From NCBI GenBank assembly GCA_025210525.1, contig JAOARP010000046.1, positions 1-59,917 of the forward strand: DNA of 59,917 bases, in the 5' to 3' direction. This stretch comes from Marinisporobacter sp. (lineage in GTDB: Bacteria; Bacillota; Clostridia; Peptostreptococcales; Thermotaleaceae). A program made the position numbers and the translations under genes. Positions 1 through 10,305 of this stretch are shown in pieces. Below the pieces are notes generated by a model. The model did not search any database and was not told the DNA's origin. It worked only from the letters and a program-made list of their open reading frames with translations. Positions within the stretch are counted from its first letter, which is position 1, and every line of letters begins with the position of its first letter.

Positions 1-2
1 AT

Positions 3-299
3 CAAGCACTATATACAGACAAATTAGTAAGCTATGATACCTTAAAGGAAATCTTTGATGGTGGCTCAGGTGATGGCTATGGAGATATAATGGGGTATGG
101 TTGGTTTCACTATTATAGTCGTGGAAGAAAGGTAATGGGGTATTATGGAGGCTCTTGTGGATTTGGAAGTGGTGTCATACGTATTCCATCTGAAAAGTTG
201 ACGGCTGTAGTTCTTAGTAATTATAATACGCCAGATGATTATATAGATATGTATTCAAAATATATGAAACAGATTGCAGATATTTATACGAACCTGTAA
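3..299 (+). CDS. Serine hydrolase, beta-lactamase family (C-terminal fragment)
   Basis: Only the last 98 or so codons are in the window; the frame is open to the left edge. The visible part reads YGWF, then GGSCGFGSG, then RIPSEKLTAVVLSNYN, which matches the C-terminal part of class-C-beta-lactamase-like serine hydrolases (a YGxGW strand, an HxG/GGxxG segment and the late VVLSN strand). The catalytic SxxK and YxN motifs would lie upstream, so activity cannot be judged. A hairpin with a T-tract follows directly. The product is probably a secreted or surface esterase or peptidase; the family is inferred from the tail only. Confidence 0.6.
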   Translation, partial: QALYTDKLVSYDTLKEIFDGGSGDGYGDIMGYGWFHYYSRGRKVMGYYGGSCGFGSGVIRIPSEKLTAVVLSNYNTPDDYIDMYSKYMKQIADIYTNL

Positions 300-309
300 A
301 TTAAAGAAA

Positions 310-349
310 AGCTATCAATGAGAAATTAATCTCTATTGATAGCTTTTTT
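310..349 (+). terminator. Intrinsic terminator after the serine hydrolase
   Basis: AGCTATCAAT and its near-complement ATTGATAGCT enclose a short loop (with a GAGA/TCTC extension) and are followed by TTTTTT. It lies 10 nt after the stop codon. Confidence 0.8.
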
Positions 350-461
350 AAAAGGAGTACACAATGTATGGTAATTAAGGAGGAGTTATAGCTAGCTCTT
401 TCGGAAAGCTATATAAATATGATACCCTATAATAAAAAGATTAAACAAAAGGAGAAGAACT

Positions 462-1670
462 ATGAGAATTTTACATACTTCCGATTGGCATTTAGGGAAG
501 AATCTTGAAAATAGTAGTCGAATAGAAGAACAAGAAAAATTTATTGATGATTTTGTAGATATAGTTGAGGAAAATAAAATAGATCTAGTGATTATTGCTG
601 GAGATATTTATGATCATAGCAATCCACCAGCGAAAGCAGAAAAATTGTTTTATAGAGCTCTTAAGAAAATATCAAAGGATGGAGAAAGGATCGTTTTAAT
701 TATTGCTGGAAATCATGATAGTCCAGAAAGATTAGTAGCAGCTAGCCCATTAGCTTATGAGCAGGGAATTATTTTACTGGATACCCCTAAATGTAAGGCA
801 GAAGTAGGACCTTGCGGAAAGCATAAAATAGTAGATAGTGAGGAAGGCTTTTTAGAGGTAGAAATAGGTGGAGAGCGAGCTGTCATTGTGGCTATGCCTT
901 ATCCAAGTGAGAAAAGATTAAATGAAGTGATCTATCATAGTATTGAGGAAGAGGAACGTCAAAAGAGCTATAGTGAAAGACTTGGGGAGCTTTTTAAAGA
1001 TTTATCTAAAAAATATCGAGAGGATACTATCAATATAGCTGTATCTCATTTATTTGTTATAGGAGGAGAAGAATCAGCTTCTGAGAGAAATATTCAGCTA
1101 GGAGGAAGCTTAGCTGTAAGAGCATCAGATCTACCGTTGAAGGCTCAGTATATAGCCCTTGGACATTTACATCGTCCTCAGGAGATTAAAAATAAGGGGA
1201 CGAGGATTGTTTATGCAGGTTCTCCTCTTCAATATAGTAAAAGTGAGAGGGGTTATAGTAAATGCTGTTATAGGGTAGAGGTATCTGCTGGAAGTGAAGC
1301 CAAGGTTGATAAAATATTACTAAAAAATTATAAACCTATAGAAGTGTGGAAGTGTGAAAATGTAGAAGATGCTATAAAAATGTGTGAAGAAAATAGGGAT
1401 AGAGATGTATGGGTATATCTTGAAATCAAAACAGATGAGTATATTACCCAAGAAGATATTAAGAAAATGAAATCATTTAAAAAAGATATATTAGAAATAA
1501 AACCCATCATAGAGGGGAAGGAAGAAGAGGAATTTTCTTATGAATTAAAGGAAAAGAAGATAGATGAGTTATTTAAAAGCTTTTATTATCGTCAAAGAAG
1601 TGTAGATCCTACAGATGAGGTGATGGATTTATTCTTAAAGGTAGTAAATGGGGAAGGGGATGAAGAATAA
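462..1670 (+). CDS. sbcD: Nuclease SbcCD subunit D
   Basis: 402 aa, the normal length for SbcD/Mre11. It is the Mn-dependent nuclease of the SbcCD complex, which opens hairpins and processes blocked DNA ends. The phosphoesterase motifs are visible in order: DWHLG (residues 8-12), GDIYD (about 47-51), GNHD (about 83-86), SHLF, and GHLHRPQ (about 236-242). The start has an AAAGGAGAAG ribosome binding site. The stop codon is followed directly by the sbcC start, so the two genes are translationally coupled in the usual order. Confidence 0.97.
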   Translation: MRILHTSDWHLGKNLENSSRIEEQEKFIDDFVDIVEENKIDLVIIAGDIYDHSNPPAKAEKLFYRALKKISKDGERIVLIIAGNHDSPERLVAASPLAYEQGIILLDTPKCKAEVGPCGKHKIVDSEEGFLEVEIGGERAVIVAMPYPSEKRLNEVIYHSIEEEERQKSYSERLGELFKDLSKKYREDTINIAVSHLFVIGGEESASERNIQLGGSLAVRASDLPLKAQYIALGHLHRPQEIKNKGTRIVYAGSPLQYSKSERGYSKCCYRVEVSAGSEAKVDKILLKNYKPIEVWKCENVEDAIKMCEENRDRDVWVYLEIKTDEYITQEDIKKMKSFKKDILEIKPIIEGKEEEEFSYELKEKKIDELFKSFYYRQRSVDPTDEVMDLFLKVVNGEGDEE

Positions 1671-4600
1671 ATGAAGCCCATACTTTTAAAAATAACAGGA
1701 CTCAATAGCTTTATGAGTGAGCAGGTCATTGATTTTAAAACTCTTACAGATAAAGGGTTATTTGGAATATTTGGACCTACAGGTAGTGGGAAATCTACTA
1801 TATTAGATGCTATAACGATTGTATTATTTGGAGAGATCGTAAGAAAAAATAAAGATTTTATGAATACCAATTGTGATAGTTTATCTATTGGCTATGAATT
1901 TGAAATTGGACTAGGAAGTAGTAGAAAATATTATATTGCAGAGCGTAATTTTAGGAGAGATAAAAATAACAACATCAAAACAAAATATGCTAGGCTGATG
2001 GAAAAAACAGAAGAAGAAATCTGTATGATAGCAGAAAAGCCTACAGAGGTAAAAAAGCAGATTGAAAAAATAATAGGTCTTACATTAGATGATTTTACTC
2101 GTTCAGTTGTTCTTCCACAAGGGAAATTTAGTGAATTTCTAAAGCTTAAAGGGAAAGAAAAAAGAGATATGCTAGAGAGAATTTTTGGACTTGAAAAATA
2201 CGGGAAGCAATTGGGTGAAAAAATTAAAAAAGCTAGAAATAAAGAACTTAAAAAACAAAGCCAATTAGAGGGTGCATTAAAGCGTTTTGAAAACATTTCA
2301 GAAGAAGGCTACCAAGAGAAAGAGGAAGAACTTAAAAGATTAAAAGAAGAAGAAATCAAAATCAATGAAAAAAAGGAAAAAGCACAAGAGGATTATGAAA
2401 AATATAAGAATATCTGGGAGCTTCAAAAGGAAATAAAAGATTATGAAGAAAAATGGATAGTTTTGAATGGCCAAAAAGAGGATATGGAAAAATTAAAGGA
2501 GAAGGCTTTAAGGGGAGATAAAGCTCTTTTAGTAAAGCCGTATATAGATGAAAAATTAAAAACAGAGGAAGAAATCAAAAAAAATGATGAAGCACTCATT
2601 GATGCTAAAAACAAGCTAGAAAATATCAAAAAACAAATGGAAGACACAGAGAAAAAATACAAAGAAGCGGTAGAGCAAAAGGATTTATTTCTTCCTAAAT
2701 ATATTCAAAAAGAAATTGATTTAAAAAGAGCTATTGAAATGAAAGAAGATACAGATCATTTAGAAAAAGAAAGAGGAGCTTTATTAAAACAATATAAGGA
2801 AAAAAATGAAAAGAAAAAGAATCTTACTGAAAAATTAATGATCAATGAAGAAAAAGGGAAAAACATAAAGGAAATCTTGAAAAATCAAGAGAAAAGAGTT
2901 AGTGAAATAAAGATAGACCTATCCTATAGAGAACAAATAGAAAAAGCTTTAGAGGTAGAAAAGGATTATAATGAGCAAAGCAAAAGAATCAATGAGTTAA
3001 AGGAAAAGATTAAAGAGAAAAAAATCAGCTATGAAAGCAATAAAGAAGAGCACCAAAAGATATTGAAGCTCCAAAAAGAGAAGGAAGATCATCTTAATAA
3101 ACGGATTCAAAAGCAAAAGGAGCTAGAAAAAAATTGCCCTGGAAATGATGATACCCTATTAAAGAGTCAGTCCCAATTAAACCACTTAAGAATAGAATTA
3201 GATAAAGGGATAGAAAATATAAAGAAAAGAGATGTTTTAAAGCTTGATTGTGAAAAAATAGAAAAAGATAGACGGATTCTTGAAAATATATTGGAGCAAA
3301 AAAATAAAGAAATAGAGGCAATGGAAAAGGATCAAAGAGCATTAGAATTAGAAATTACACAAATAGAAAGAGAAAATGCATCAGCTATTCTTGCAAAGAA
3401 CCTTAAAGAAAGTGATCCTTGCCCTGTGTGTGGCTCTACCCACCACGTTGATTTAGCAGTAGGGGTAGAGGAGAATGTTTTAAAAGAGAAAAAAGAAGAA
3501 AAAGAAATTTTAGAGAGAAAAATAAAAGACTTAGATCAAAATTTAAGAAAAGTATCTAGTAACTTTGAGTATGCAAAAAAGGAAATGAGTCGATTTATAG
3601 AAGAAATAAAGCCCCTTGATGAAATTTTAAAAGAATTCAATTTAGAAAGATCAAAAAAAGATTATAAAGAAAGTCAAAAAGCTTTTGAAAGTCTAAAAAA
3701 TAGCATAGATGCTTGGAAAAAAGAAAAAAATGAATTAGAAGAAAAACTGAATAAGGGTAAAGATGAAAAAAATGAAATAGATAGGTTTGCAGCTGAATTG
3801 AAGATAAAGGTCAAAACGGATCAGAAAGATCTTGAAGGATTAGAAAAAGAATTTACTGAGAAAGATAAAGATTTTAAAGATTTAGGAACTACTTACGATC
3901 AATATAGAGAAAAGCTTAATATAGAAAGCTTTAAAAATGAGATGGATCGTATAAAGGGTATAGAAAAAGAAATAGAAAAGATACAAAAAAGTCAAAAGGA
4001 CTTAACCCTTCAAATAGAAGTATTAGAACCAGAAACAAAAAAACTAAATGAAACGATCAATGAACTAAATGTAAATCTACAAAGTATTAAAGATGTAGGA
4101 CAAGAAAAAAGAAAATATATAGATGAGAAAAAGAAGGAAATGGAAAAGCTCATAGAGGGAAAAGATCCTTCTAAATATATCCTTGAGATACAAGAAAAAA
4201 TAAAAACACTCCATGATACGGTGAAAAAATTAAATCAACAATTAGAAGAAGAAAAAAAGGAAAAAGAAGATAAAACCAAGGAAGTGACAAGTAAGGAGCA
4301 AACAAAGAAAAATCTTATAAAAAATATAGAAAATCAAATCCTTCGATTAGAAAAAATCCTCAAGGAACATGAGTTTGAAAAGGAAGAAGATGTACTTATA
4401 GCACTGATCACAAAAGAAGAAATAGAAAAAGATCATCAAAAGATAAAAGATTATGAGGATTTAGTAAAAAACACAAAGGACAATATGGATCGTATTCAAA
4501 AGCAATTAAAAAATGAAAGAATGGATGAAGCTACTTGGAATAAGATTGTAGAAGATAAGAAACAATATGAAGTCCTTCTAAAAGAAAAGCATACCCAAAT

Positions 4601-5201
4601 TGGTGCATTAGATAGTATTTTAAAGCAGATGAAAAAGGATTTAGAAGAATTGAAAGCATTCAACAAAGATTATAAAAAAGTAGAGCATCAGTTGAGTCTT
4701 TTATATGATATAGAAAAACTCATTCAAGGAAACAAATTTGTAGAATTTGTAGCCATGAACCAGCTGAAATATATTGCAAGGGTAGCATCTAAAAGATTAT
4801 TATCTATTACTGGAAATCGATATGCACTAGAGATTGATGATGAAGGAAACTTCACTGTAAGGGATGATAAAAATGGAGGGGTTGTAAGGGAGACATCATC
4901 CTTATCAGGAGGAGAAACCTTCTTAACCTCCCTAGCGCTAGCATTGTCCTTATCCATCCAAATCCAATTAAAGGGAAGTGCTCCACTAGAATTTTTCTTC
5001 CTAGACGAAGGGTTTGGTACCCTTGATGCTTACCTTTTAGAGGTGGTTATGACATCCCTTGAAAAGCTTCATACAGATCAATTATCTGTAGGGATTATCA
5101 GCCACGTGGAGGAACTGAAAAATCGAGTTCCTGTTAAGCTACTGGTTACACCGGGAGATGCTGGGAACACGGGAAGTCGGGTAAGACTTGAGTATAGTTA
5201 G
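1671..5201 (+). CDS. sbcC: Nuclease SbcCD subunit C (SMC-like ATPase)
   Basis: 1176 aa SMC/Rad50-type ATPase that partners SbcD. The N-terminal Walker A is FGPTGSGKST (about residues 34-43). Two long Lys/Glu-rich coiled-coil arms flank a zinc hook, CPVC, at about residues 583-586. The C-terminal half has the SLSGGE signature and the Walker B FFFLDEGFGTLD, followed by an H-loop (ISHVEEL). The gene starts directly after sbcD and ends before a hairpin terminator. Length and domain order are typical. Confidence 0.97.
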   Translation: MKPILLKITGLNSFMSEQVIDFKTLTDKGLFGIFGPTGSGKSTILDAITIVLFGEIVRKNKDFMNTNCDSLSIGYEFEIGLGSSRKYYIAERNFRRDKNNNIKTKYARLMEKTEEEICMIAEKPTEVKKQIEKIIGLTLDDFTRSVVLPQGKFSEFLKLKGKEKRDMLERIFGLEKYGKQLGEKIKKARNKELKKQSQLEGALKRFENISEEGYQEKEEELKRLKEEEIKINEKKEKAQEDYEKYKNIWELQKEIKDYEEKWIVLNGQKEDMEKLKEKALRGDKALLVKPYIDEKLKTEEEIKKNDEALIDAKNKLENIKKQMEDTEKKYKEAVEQKDLFLPKYIQKEIDLKRAIEMKEDTDHLEKERGALLKQYKEKNEKKKNLTEKLMINEEKGKNIKEILKNQEKRVSEIKIDLSYREQIEKALEVEKDYNEQSKRINELKEKIKEKKISYESNKEEHQKILKLQKEKEDHLNKRIQKQKELEKNCPGNDDTLLKSQSQLNHLRIELDKGIENIKKRDVLKLDCEKIEKDRRILENILEQKNKEIEAMEKDQRALELEITQIERENASAILAKNLKESDPCPVCGSTHHVDLAVGVEENVLKEKKEEKEILERKIKDLDQNLRKVSSNFEYAKKEMSRFIEEIKPLDEILKEFNLERSKKDYKESQKAFESLKNSIDAWKKEKNELEEKLNKGKDEKNEIDRFAAELKIKVKTDQKDLEGLEKEFTEKDKDFKDLGTTYDQYREKLNIESFKNEMDRIKGIEKEIEKIQKSQKDLTLQIEVLEPETKKLNETINELNVNLQSIKDVGQEKRKYIDEKKKEMEKLIEGKDPSKYILEIQEKIKTLHDTVKKLNQQLEEEKKEKEDKTKEVTSKEQTKKNLIKNIENQILRLEKILKEHEFEKEEDVLIALITKEEIEKDHQKIKDYEDLVKNTKDNMDRIQKQLKNERMDEATWNKIVEDKKQYEVLLKEKHTQIGALDSILKQMKKDLEELKAFNKDYKKVEHQLSLLYDIEKLIQGNKFVEFVAMNQLKYIARVASKRLLSITGNRYALEIDDEGNFTVRDDKNGGVVRETSSLSGGETFLTSLALALSLSIQIQLKGSAPLEFFFLDEGFGTLDAYLLEVVMTSLEKLHTDQLSVGIISHVEELKNRVPVKLLVTPGDAGNTGSRVRLEYS

Positions 5202-5258
5202 AGGAGTAAAAAATATATAGTATAATGGGCTATAATAATTAAATAAATCAACGAACAA

Positions 5259-5311
5259 CGGCGTTCACTAAAAGAAAATGTAAAAGTTATCTTTTGGTGA
5301 ATGCTGTTTTG
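5259..5311 (+). terminator. Intrinsic terminator of sbcDC
   Basis: GCGTTCACTAAAAGA pairs with TCTTTTGGTGAATGC (two G-U pairs) and is followed by TGTTTTGTATTT. It is about 60 nt after the sbcC stop. Confidence 0.8.
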
Positions 5312-5355
5312 TATTTAAAAAAGAATCATTTAATAGGTTGTAATAGGGTGTTTGA

Positions 5356-5701
5356 GGGAGCAGAGGTGATGAAAAGGATAGGAAAAATGAAGAAAATTAT
5401 GATAATTATCGAAATATAACTATAAAATGGTTGAAATGGGTGGTTGCGTATGGTATCATGTTTATCAAATAAAATATTCAAACAATTCAAAGAAAAGATG
5501 CATGAAAGTGTTCGTCGTGCAAAGACAGTTGCGATTATTTATTGAAGCTTTGCAGAAAAATAGGCATGCATATTGGTTGAGTAATTTAATAGGTTACAAC
5601 AAATGGATGAATATAGCTTCAATAAAGAAATGAATAGGCTTATGTATTTAAGCGAGATAGAAGGACTTTATGTATATAAAGAAAAAGGAAATATATTTTA
5701 G
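5356..5701 (+). pseudogene. Decayed coding remnant of unknown family
   Basis: This stretch sits in the 610-base gap between sbcC and the peptide-transport operon. From 5450 one frame reads as plausible low-GC coding sequence to the TAG at 5699-5701, but is broken by in-frame TGA, TAG and TAA codons; fragments include FKQFKEKMHESVRRAKTVA and MDEYSFNKEMNRLMYLSEI. An upstream frame (from 5356) gives NEENYDNYRNITIKWLKWV and would join by one frameshift. I do not recognise the family. A competing 68-codon open frame (5427-5633) is rich in Cys, Trp and His and looks like chance. Confidence 0.3.
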
Positions 5702-5708
5702 AAACTAT

Positions 5709-5723
5709 ATATTTCAGAATATT
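5709..5723. promoter_or_regulatory. CodY-box-like palindrome
   Basis: ATATTTCAGAATATT matches the CodY consensus AATTTTCWGAAAATT at 12 of 15 positions. It lies about 90 bp before the start of the peptide-binding protein gene. CodY represses dpp operons in Bacillus (established); its action here is inference. Confidence 0.45.
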
Positions 5724-5811
5724 GATAAAAAAACAAGGTATGGATATAAAGATTTCATAATATAAAAGCAATAAAACAAAAAATTATATTTAATAATAAG
5801 GGGGAAATGCA

Positions 5812-7404
5812 ATGAAGAAGAAGTTTTTAGCAGTTTTTTTATGTTTTATTTTGATGGCAGCAGCTTTAGTTGGATGTGGTAACAAGGCATCTGAAGAAAC
5901 GGCTAGTCAACAAGATCAAACAAGTGGTGATGCAGAAGCAAAGAGTAAAGATATTGTCATAGGGGTAGCAGCTACATTTATTAGTATGGACCCACATGAT
6001 ACAAATGACACTTTATCCTATTCTGTTCAAAAGAGTATGATGCAGGGACTTGTTGGTTTTGATAAGGATATGAATGTTATTCCTGTTCTTGCAGAAAGTT
6101 ATGAAAGCAATAAAGAAGCTACAGAGTTTACATTTAAACTACATGAAGGAATCAAATTCCATGATGGAACAGATTTCAATGCAGAAGCAGTAAAGGTAAA
6201 TGTAGATCGTTTAGCAAATCCTGAAAACAAATTGAAAAGACATAGTTTGTTTGAAGTAGTAGATCGTACAGAAGTAGTAGATGCGTATACAGTAAAAGTA
6301 GTATTAAAAGAATCATTTGGTGCTATGATCAATACTTTTGCTCATCCTGCTGCAATGATCCATAGTCCAGCAGCACTTGAAAAGTATGGAAAAGAAGTTT
6401 CTAGAAATCCAGTAGGAACAGGTCCTTTTGTATTCAACGAGTGGGTACCTGGAGATCATTTAACAGTAGTAAAAAATGAAAATTACTGGAAAAATGGAAT
6501 GCCGAAGGTAGACAGTGTTACTTTTAAGCCAGTTCCAGAGAATGGAACAAGGGTAGCTATGCTACAAACTGGAGAAGCTGATTTTATCTATCAAGTTCCA
6601 CCAGAGCAAGCAAAGATTATTGAAGGACAAGAGGGAATTGTATTAGAAAATACGCCTTCTATCATTGTTAGATATTTAGCTATGAACTGTATGAAAAAAC
6701 CATTTGATGATATTCGTGTAAGAAAAGCAATCAATTATGCTCTTGATAAAAAGGCTTATGAAAAAATTGTTTATCAAGGATTTGCAGATGATATGAAATC
6801 TATCATCGCACCGAATGTACAATTTTACGAAGAACAAACACCATATACTTATGATGTAGAAAAGGCAAAAGCATTATTAAAAGAAGCTGGATATGAAAAT
6901 GGATTTGAAACAACTATTTGGGGAAATAACAACTCAGATACAGTTAAATCTATGGAATTTATCCAACAACAATTGTCAAAGATCAATATCAAAGTAAATG
7001 TTGAACCTATGGAATCAGGAACAAGAGCGGAGAAAATCTGGTCTGTTCAAAATCCAGAAGATGCAGGACTTGAGATGTATTATGCAGGTTGGTCACCATC
7101 TACAGGAGATGCTGATTGGGGAATTAGACCACTATTTGCATCTAATGCATTCCCTCCAAAGTCTTTTAATACAGCATACTATGCTAGTGAAGAAGCAGAT
7201 CAATATATTTCAGCAGCTATAAAAACAGCAGATCCACAAAAGAGAAATGAAGCTTATAAAAAAGTACAAGAAATCATATGGAATGATGCGCCATGGGCCT
7301 TCTTAGGAGTGAATCAAAACATGGCAGGTAAAAAAGCTTCTTTAGAAGGAGTATATTTATTACCAGATGGATCTTTAAGTGTAGAAGAAGCAGAAATTAA
7401 ATAG
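5812..7404 (+). CDS. Oligo/dipeptide ABC transporter substrate-binding lipoprotein
   Basis: 530 aa family-5 solute-binding protein (DppA/OppA type). The lipoprotein signal is clear: MKKKF, a hydrophobic stretch, then the lipobox LVGC with the lipidated Cys near residue 22, followed by a Ser/Gln-rich linker. The mature part contains the family hallmark region around NPVGTGPF and the middle segment [12 protein letters not shown]. It is the first gene of the peptide-salvage operon and captures peptides outside the membrane. The start has a strong AAGGGGGAAA site. Substrate is inferred from the downstream D-amino-acid and aminopeptidases, not from the protein itself. Confidence 0.93.
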   Translation: MKKKFLAVFLCFILMAAALVGCGNKASEETASQQDQTSGDAEAKSKDIVIGVAATFISMDPHDTNDTLSYSVQKSMMQGLVGFDKDMNVIPVLAESYESNKEATEFTFKLHEGIKFHDGTDFNAEAVKVNVDRLANPENKLKRHSLFEVVDRTEVVDAYTVKVVLKESFGAMINTFAHPAAMIHSPAALEKYGKEVSRNPVGTGPFVFNEWVPGDHLTVVKNENYWKNGMPKVDSVTFKPVPENGTRVAMLQTGEADFIYQVPPEQAKIIEGQEGIVLENTPSIIVRYLAMNCMKKPFDDIRVRKAINYALDKKAYEKIVYQGFADDMKSIIAPNVQFYEEQTPYTYDVEKAKALLKEAGYENGFETTIWGNNNSDTVKSMEFIQQQLSKINIKVNVEPMESGTRAEKIWSVQNPEDAGLEMYYAGWSPSTGDADWGIRPLFASNAFPPKSFNTAYYASEEADQYISAAIKTADPQKRNEAYKKVQEIIWNDAPWAFLGVNQNMAGKKASLEGVYLLPDGSLSVEEAEIK

Positions 7405-7412
7405 TACTTCTA

Positions 7413-7443
7413 TTGAGATAAGCATATTTTATGCTTATCTCAA
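7413..7443 (+). terminator. Intra-operon hairpin (attenuator or mRNA stabiliser)
   Basis: TTGAGATAAGCATA and TATGCTTATCTCAA form a perfect 14-bp stem between the binding-protein gene and the permease genes. The following T-tract is weak (CAATTTTAAAG), so it probably gives partial termination or protects the upstream mRNA. That would fit the usual excess of binding protein over permease. Confidence 0.7.
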
Positions 7444-7465
7444 CAATTTTAAAGGAGGAAAAAAC

Positions 7466-8386
7466 GTGCTTAAATATTTTATCAGGCGAATCATATCGGT
7501 GATTCCAATTTTAATTGTTATTTCCATATTTGTCTTTTTGTTTGTACATTTAATTCCAGGAGATCCAGCAAGATTAGTAGCAGGAGAAGATGCAACTAGT
7601 GAGGATGTAGCCATTATTCGTTCAGAGCTAGGGTTGGATCAGCCATTACATAAGCAATATTTCACCTTTATGGGGAATTTATTTAAAGGGGATTTAGGAA
7701 AATCCTTAAAAACAAGAAAACCAGTTACAGAAGAGATTGGAAGTAGATTTATGCCTACTTTCACATTAACATTATTTAGCATGGCTTGGGCAGTTGTCTT
7801 TGGACTCATTATAGGAGTTGTATCGGCAACCAATCGGAATAAATGGCCAGATTATTTGGGGATGATTGTAGCTGTTTCAGGCATATCTCTACCATCTTTT
7901 TGGCTTGGACTTATGCTTATTCAACTTTTTTCTGTAAAATTAGGATGGTTTCCAACAGGTGGTTACGGAACCTTTGCCCATTATATATTGCCATCTATGA
8001 CATTAGGAGCAGCTGTTGCAGCAGTTCTTGCAAGATTTACAAGATCTTCATTTTTAGAAATCATGAAAGAAGATTACATCAGAACGGCTAGAGCAAAAGG
8101 ATTGATGGAAAAAATTGTTGTTTGGAAGCATGCCATGAGAAATGCATTAATACCAGTAATCACTATGATTGGACTAAGATTTGGATTTTTACTTGGAGGT
8201 TCTATTGTAGTGGAAACTGTATTTAGTTGGCCAGGACTTGGAAGACTTCTTATTGATTCTGTGAATTTTAGGGATTATCCAGTGATACAATCAGAAATAT
8301 TATTGTTTTCATTGCAGTTTATCATTATTAATTTGGTTGTTGATTTATTGTACGCCTTAATGAATCCAGAAATTCAGTATGAGTAA
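7466..8386 (+). CDS. Peptide ABC transporter permease (DppB type)
   Basis: 306 aa inner-membrane permease, typical length for DppB/OppB, with six predicted membrane segments. It begins [10 protein letters not shown], the usual family opening, and carries the EAA loop region [21 protein letters not shown] near the C-terminal third, which docks to the ATPases. The start is GTG, placed 9 nt after AAAGGAGG. It forms the translocation channel with the next gene. Confidence 0.94.
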   Translation: MLKYFIRRIISVIPILIVISIFVFLFVHLIPGDPARLVAGEDATSEDVAIIRSELGLDQPLHKQYFTFMGNLFKGDLGKSLKTRKPVTEEIGSRFMPTFTLTLFSMAWAVVFGLIIGVVSATNRNKWPDYLGMIVAVSGISLPSFWLGLMLIQLFSVKLGWFPTGGYGTFAHYILPSMTLGAAVAAVLARFTRSSFLEIMKEDYIRTARAKGLMEKIVVWKHAMRNALIPVITMIGLRFGFLLGGSIVVETVFSWPGLGRLLIDSVNFRDYPVIQSEILLFSLQFIIINLVVDLLYALMNPEIQYE

Positions 8387-8406
8387 GGGGAAAAGGGGGT
8401 TTTTAT

Positions 8407-9294
8407 GTGACGGAAAAAGTAGTAGTCAATGAAAAAGAAAAAAAAGAAAAAATACGTACGCCAATATCAGAGTTTTGGAGAAAATTTAAGAAACAAAAGG
8501 TTGCAGTATTTGCAGGAGTCGTTATATGTATTCTTGTGATTTTGGCTATTTTTGGTGAACAGATTGCACCTTTTCCACTAGATGCAACAGATTATGATCA
8601 TCCAATGGAAGGACCATCCATGTCACACTGGGCAGGAACAGATGCCTATGGAAGAGATATTTTAAGTAGAATCATCATTGGTTCTAGAATTTCTTTAGTA
8701 GTAGGACTTAGCTCCGTAACGGTTGGAATGATTATAGGGTCTTTATTAGGACTCATTAGTGGATATTATGGAGGAATTTTAGATAATTTGATTATGAGAT
8801 TTTGTGATGTCTTATTTGCTTTTCCGGGGATTTTATTAGCCATTGCTATTGTTGCTATTTTAGGGCCGGGCCTTGAAAATGTGGTGGTGGCAGTTGCCAC
8901 TTTTAGTATACCTGTCTTTGCTCGGATTGTACGGGGAAGTACATTATCTATAAAAGAGACTGTTTATGTGGAAGCTGCTAAAAGTATTGGGACGAAAAAT
9001 TATTGGATTATGCTAAAGCATATTTTACCAGGAACTGCTTCTAGTATTATTGTCTTTTTTACTATGAGAATCGGTACATCTATTTTAACAGCTGCAAGTT
9101 TAAGTTTTATAGGACTAGGTGCACAACCTCCTACACCAGAATGGGGAGCTATGCTAAGTGGTGGAAGAGATTACTTAAATGTAGCACCACATATTACTAT
9201 TTATCCAGGGCTTGCTATATTTATCACAGTTCTAGCATTTAATTTATTAGGAGATGGATTAAGAGATGCATTAGATCCAAAGTTAGACAATTAA
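8407..9294 (+). CDS. Peptide ABC transporter permease (DppC type)
   Basis: 295 aa, DppC/OppC family. A charged cytoplasmic N-terminus precedes the first membrane segment (about residues 33-53), followed by the family motif [15 protein letters not shown]. The EAA loop is [21 protein letters not shown]. The start is GTG at 8407, preceded by AAAAGGGGG; an ATG two bases earlier is followed at once by a stop. It pairs with the preceding permease. Confidence 0.94.
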   Translation: MTEKVVVNEKEKKEKIRTPISEFWRKFKKQKVAVFAGVVICILVILAIFGEQIAPFPLDATDYDHPMEGPSMSHWAGTDAYGRDILSRIIIGSRISLVVGLSSVTVGMIIGSLLGLISGYYGGILDNLIMRFCDVLFAFPGILLAIAIVAILGPGLENVVVAVATFSIPVFARIVRGSTLSIKETVYVEAAKSIGTKNYWIMLKHILPGTASSIIVFFTMRIGTSILTAASLSFIGLGAQPPTPEWGAMLSGGRDYLNVAPHITIYPGLAIFITVLAFNLLGDGLRDALDPKLDN

Positions 9295-9318
9295 TAGATA
9301 AAGGGGATGAATATAACT

Positions 9319-10302
9319 GTGAAGAAATTATTGGAAGTAAAGGGATTGAAGACTTATTTTTATACAGATCAAGGGGTTGTGCCAGCAGTAGATGGTGTGG
9401 ACTTATATATAAATGAAGGGGAAACATTAGGGGTAGTAGGAGAATCAGGATCAGGAAAAAGTGTAACCTCTCTTTCTATTATGAGATTATTACAGGATAC
9501 TTCAGGGAAAATCGTCAATGGGTCTATCAATTTTGATGATAAAGATTTATTATCCCTATCTGAAAGGGAAATGCAAAACATTCGAGGAAATGATATTGCT
9601 ATGATTTTTCAAGAGCCTATGACCTCTTTAAATCCTGTTTTAAAGATTGGAGAACAAATTCAAGAAGCTGTTGAATTGCATTTGAAATTATCTAAGGACA
9701 AGGCAAAAAAACATGTTGTAGACATGTTAAAAGCTGTAGGGATTCCAAGAAGTGAAGAAATTTATGATGAATATCCTCATCAACTTTCAGGGGGGATGAG
9801 GCAAAGGGTGATGATTGCCATGGCCATGGCTTGTCGTCCTAAATTATTAATTGCAGATGAACCGACTACAGCTCTAGATGTTACAGTGCAAGCACAAATT
9901 TTAGATTTGATGAAAAAATTAAAGACAGAAAACCATACAGCTATTATGATGGTAACCCATGATTTAGGGGTAGTTGCTGAAACATGTGAAAGAGTGGTTG
10001 TTATGTATTGTGGAAGAGTAGTTGAATATGGAGATGTATATGAAATCTTTGAAAAACCGATGCATCCTTATACGAGAGGATTATTAAATTCTATTCCTAA
10101 ATTAAGACAAAAAGTAGATCGATTAGATTCTATACCGGGGACAGTACCTAATCCAAAGAATATGCCTAAAGGATGTAAATTTGCACCAAGATGTGCTGAG
10201 GCAATAGATCTTTGTTTTGAAGAAGAACCTCCATTATTTTTGATTGATGAAGGACATAAAAGTAAATGTTGGCATTGTAAAAATCATATGGGAGAGGATT
10301 AG
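9319..10302 (+). CDS. Peptide ABC transporter ATPase (DppD type)
   Basis: About 327 aa ATP-binding subunit. Walker A GESGSGKS, Q-loop FQEPMTSLNP, signature LSGGMRQR, Walker B LLIADEPTTALD and the H-loop are all present. The C-terminal oligopeptide-transporter extension has the Cys cluster GCKFAPRC...LC...CWHC, known in this family as an iron-sulfur site. Start choice: an ATG at 9307 abuts the AAGGGG site with no spacing, so the GTG at 9319 (MKKLLEVKGL) is preferred. It shares a dimer with the next gene product. Confidence 0.93.
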   Translation: MKKLLEVKGLKTYFYTDQGVVPAVDGVDLYINEGETLGVVGESGSGKSVTSLSIMRLLQDTSGKIVNGSINFDDKDLLSLSEREMQNIRGNDIAMIFQEPMTSLNPVLKIGEQIQEAVELHLKLSKDKAKKHVVDMLKAVGIPRSEEIYDEYPHQLSGGMRQRVMIAMAMACRPKLLIADEPTTALDVTVQAQILDLMKKLKTENHTAIMMVTHDLGVVAETCERVVVMYCGRVVEYGDVYEIFEKPMHPYTRGLLNSIPKLRQKVDRLDSIPGTVPNPKNMPKGCKFAPRCAEAIDLCFEEEPPLFLIDEGHKSKCWHCKNHMGED

Positions 10303-10305
10303 AAT

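Noticed and set aside
5427-5633. 68-codon open frame on the plus strand
   Set aside because: Residue composition (many Cys, Trp, His) is unlike the neighbouring genes and there is no ribosome binding site; it runs across a remnant in another frame.
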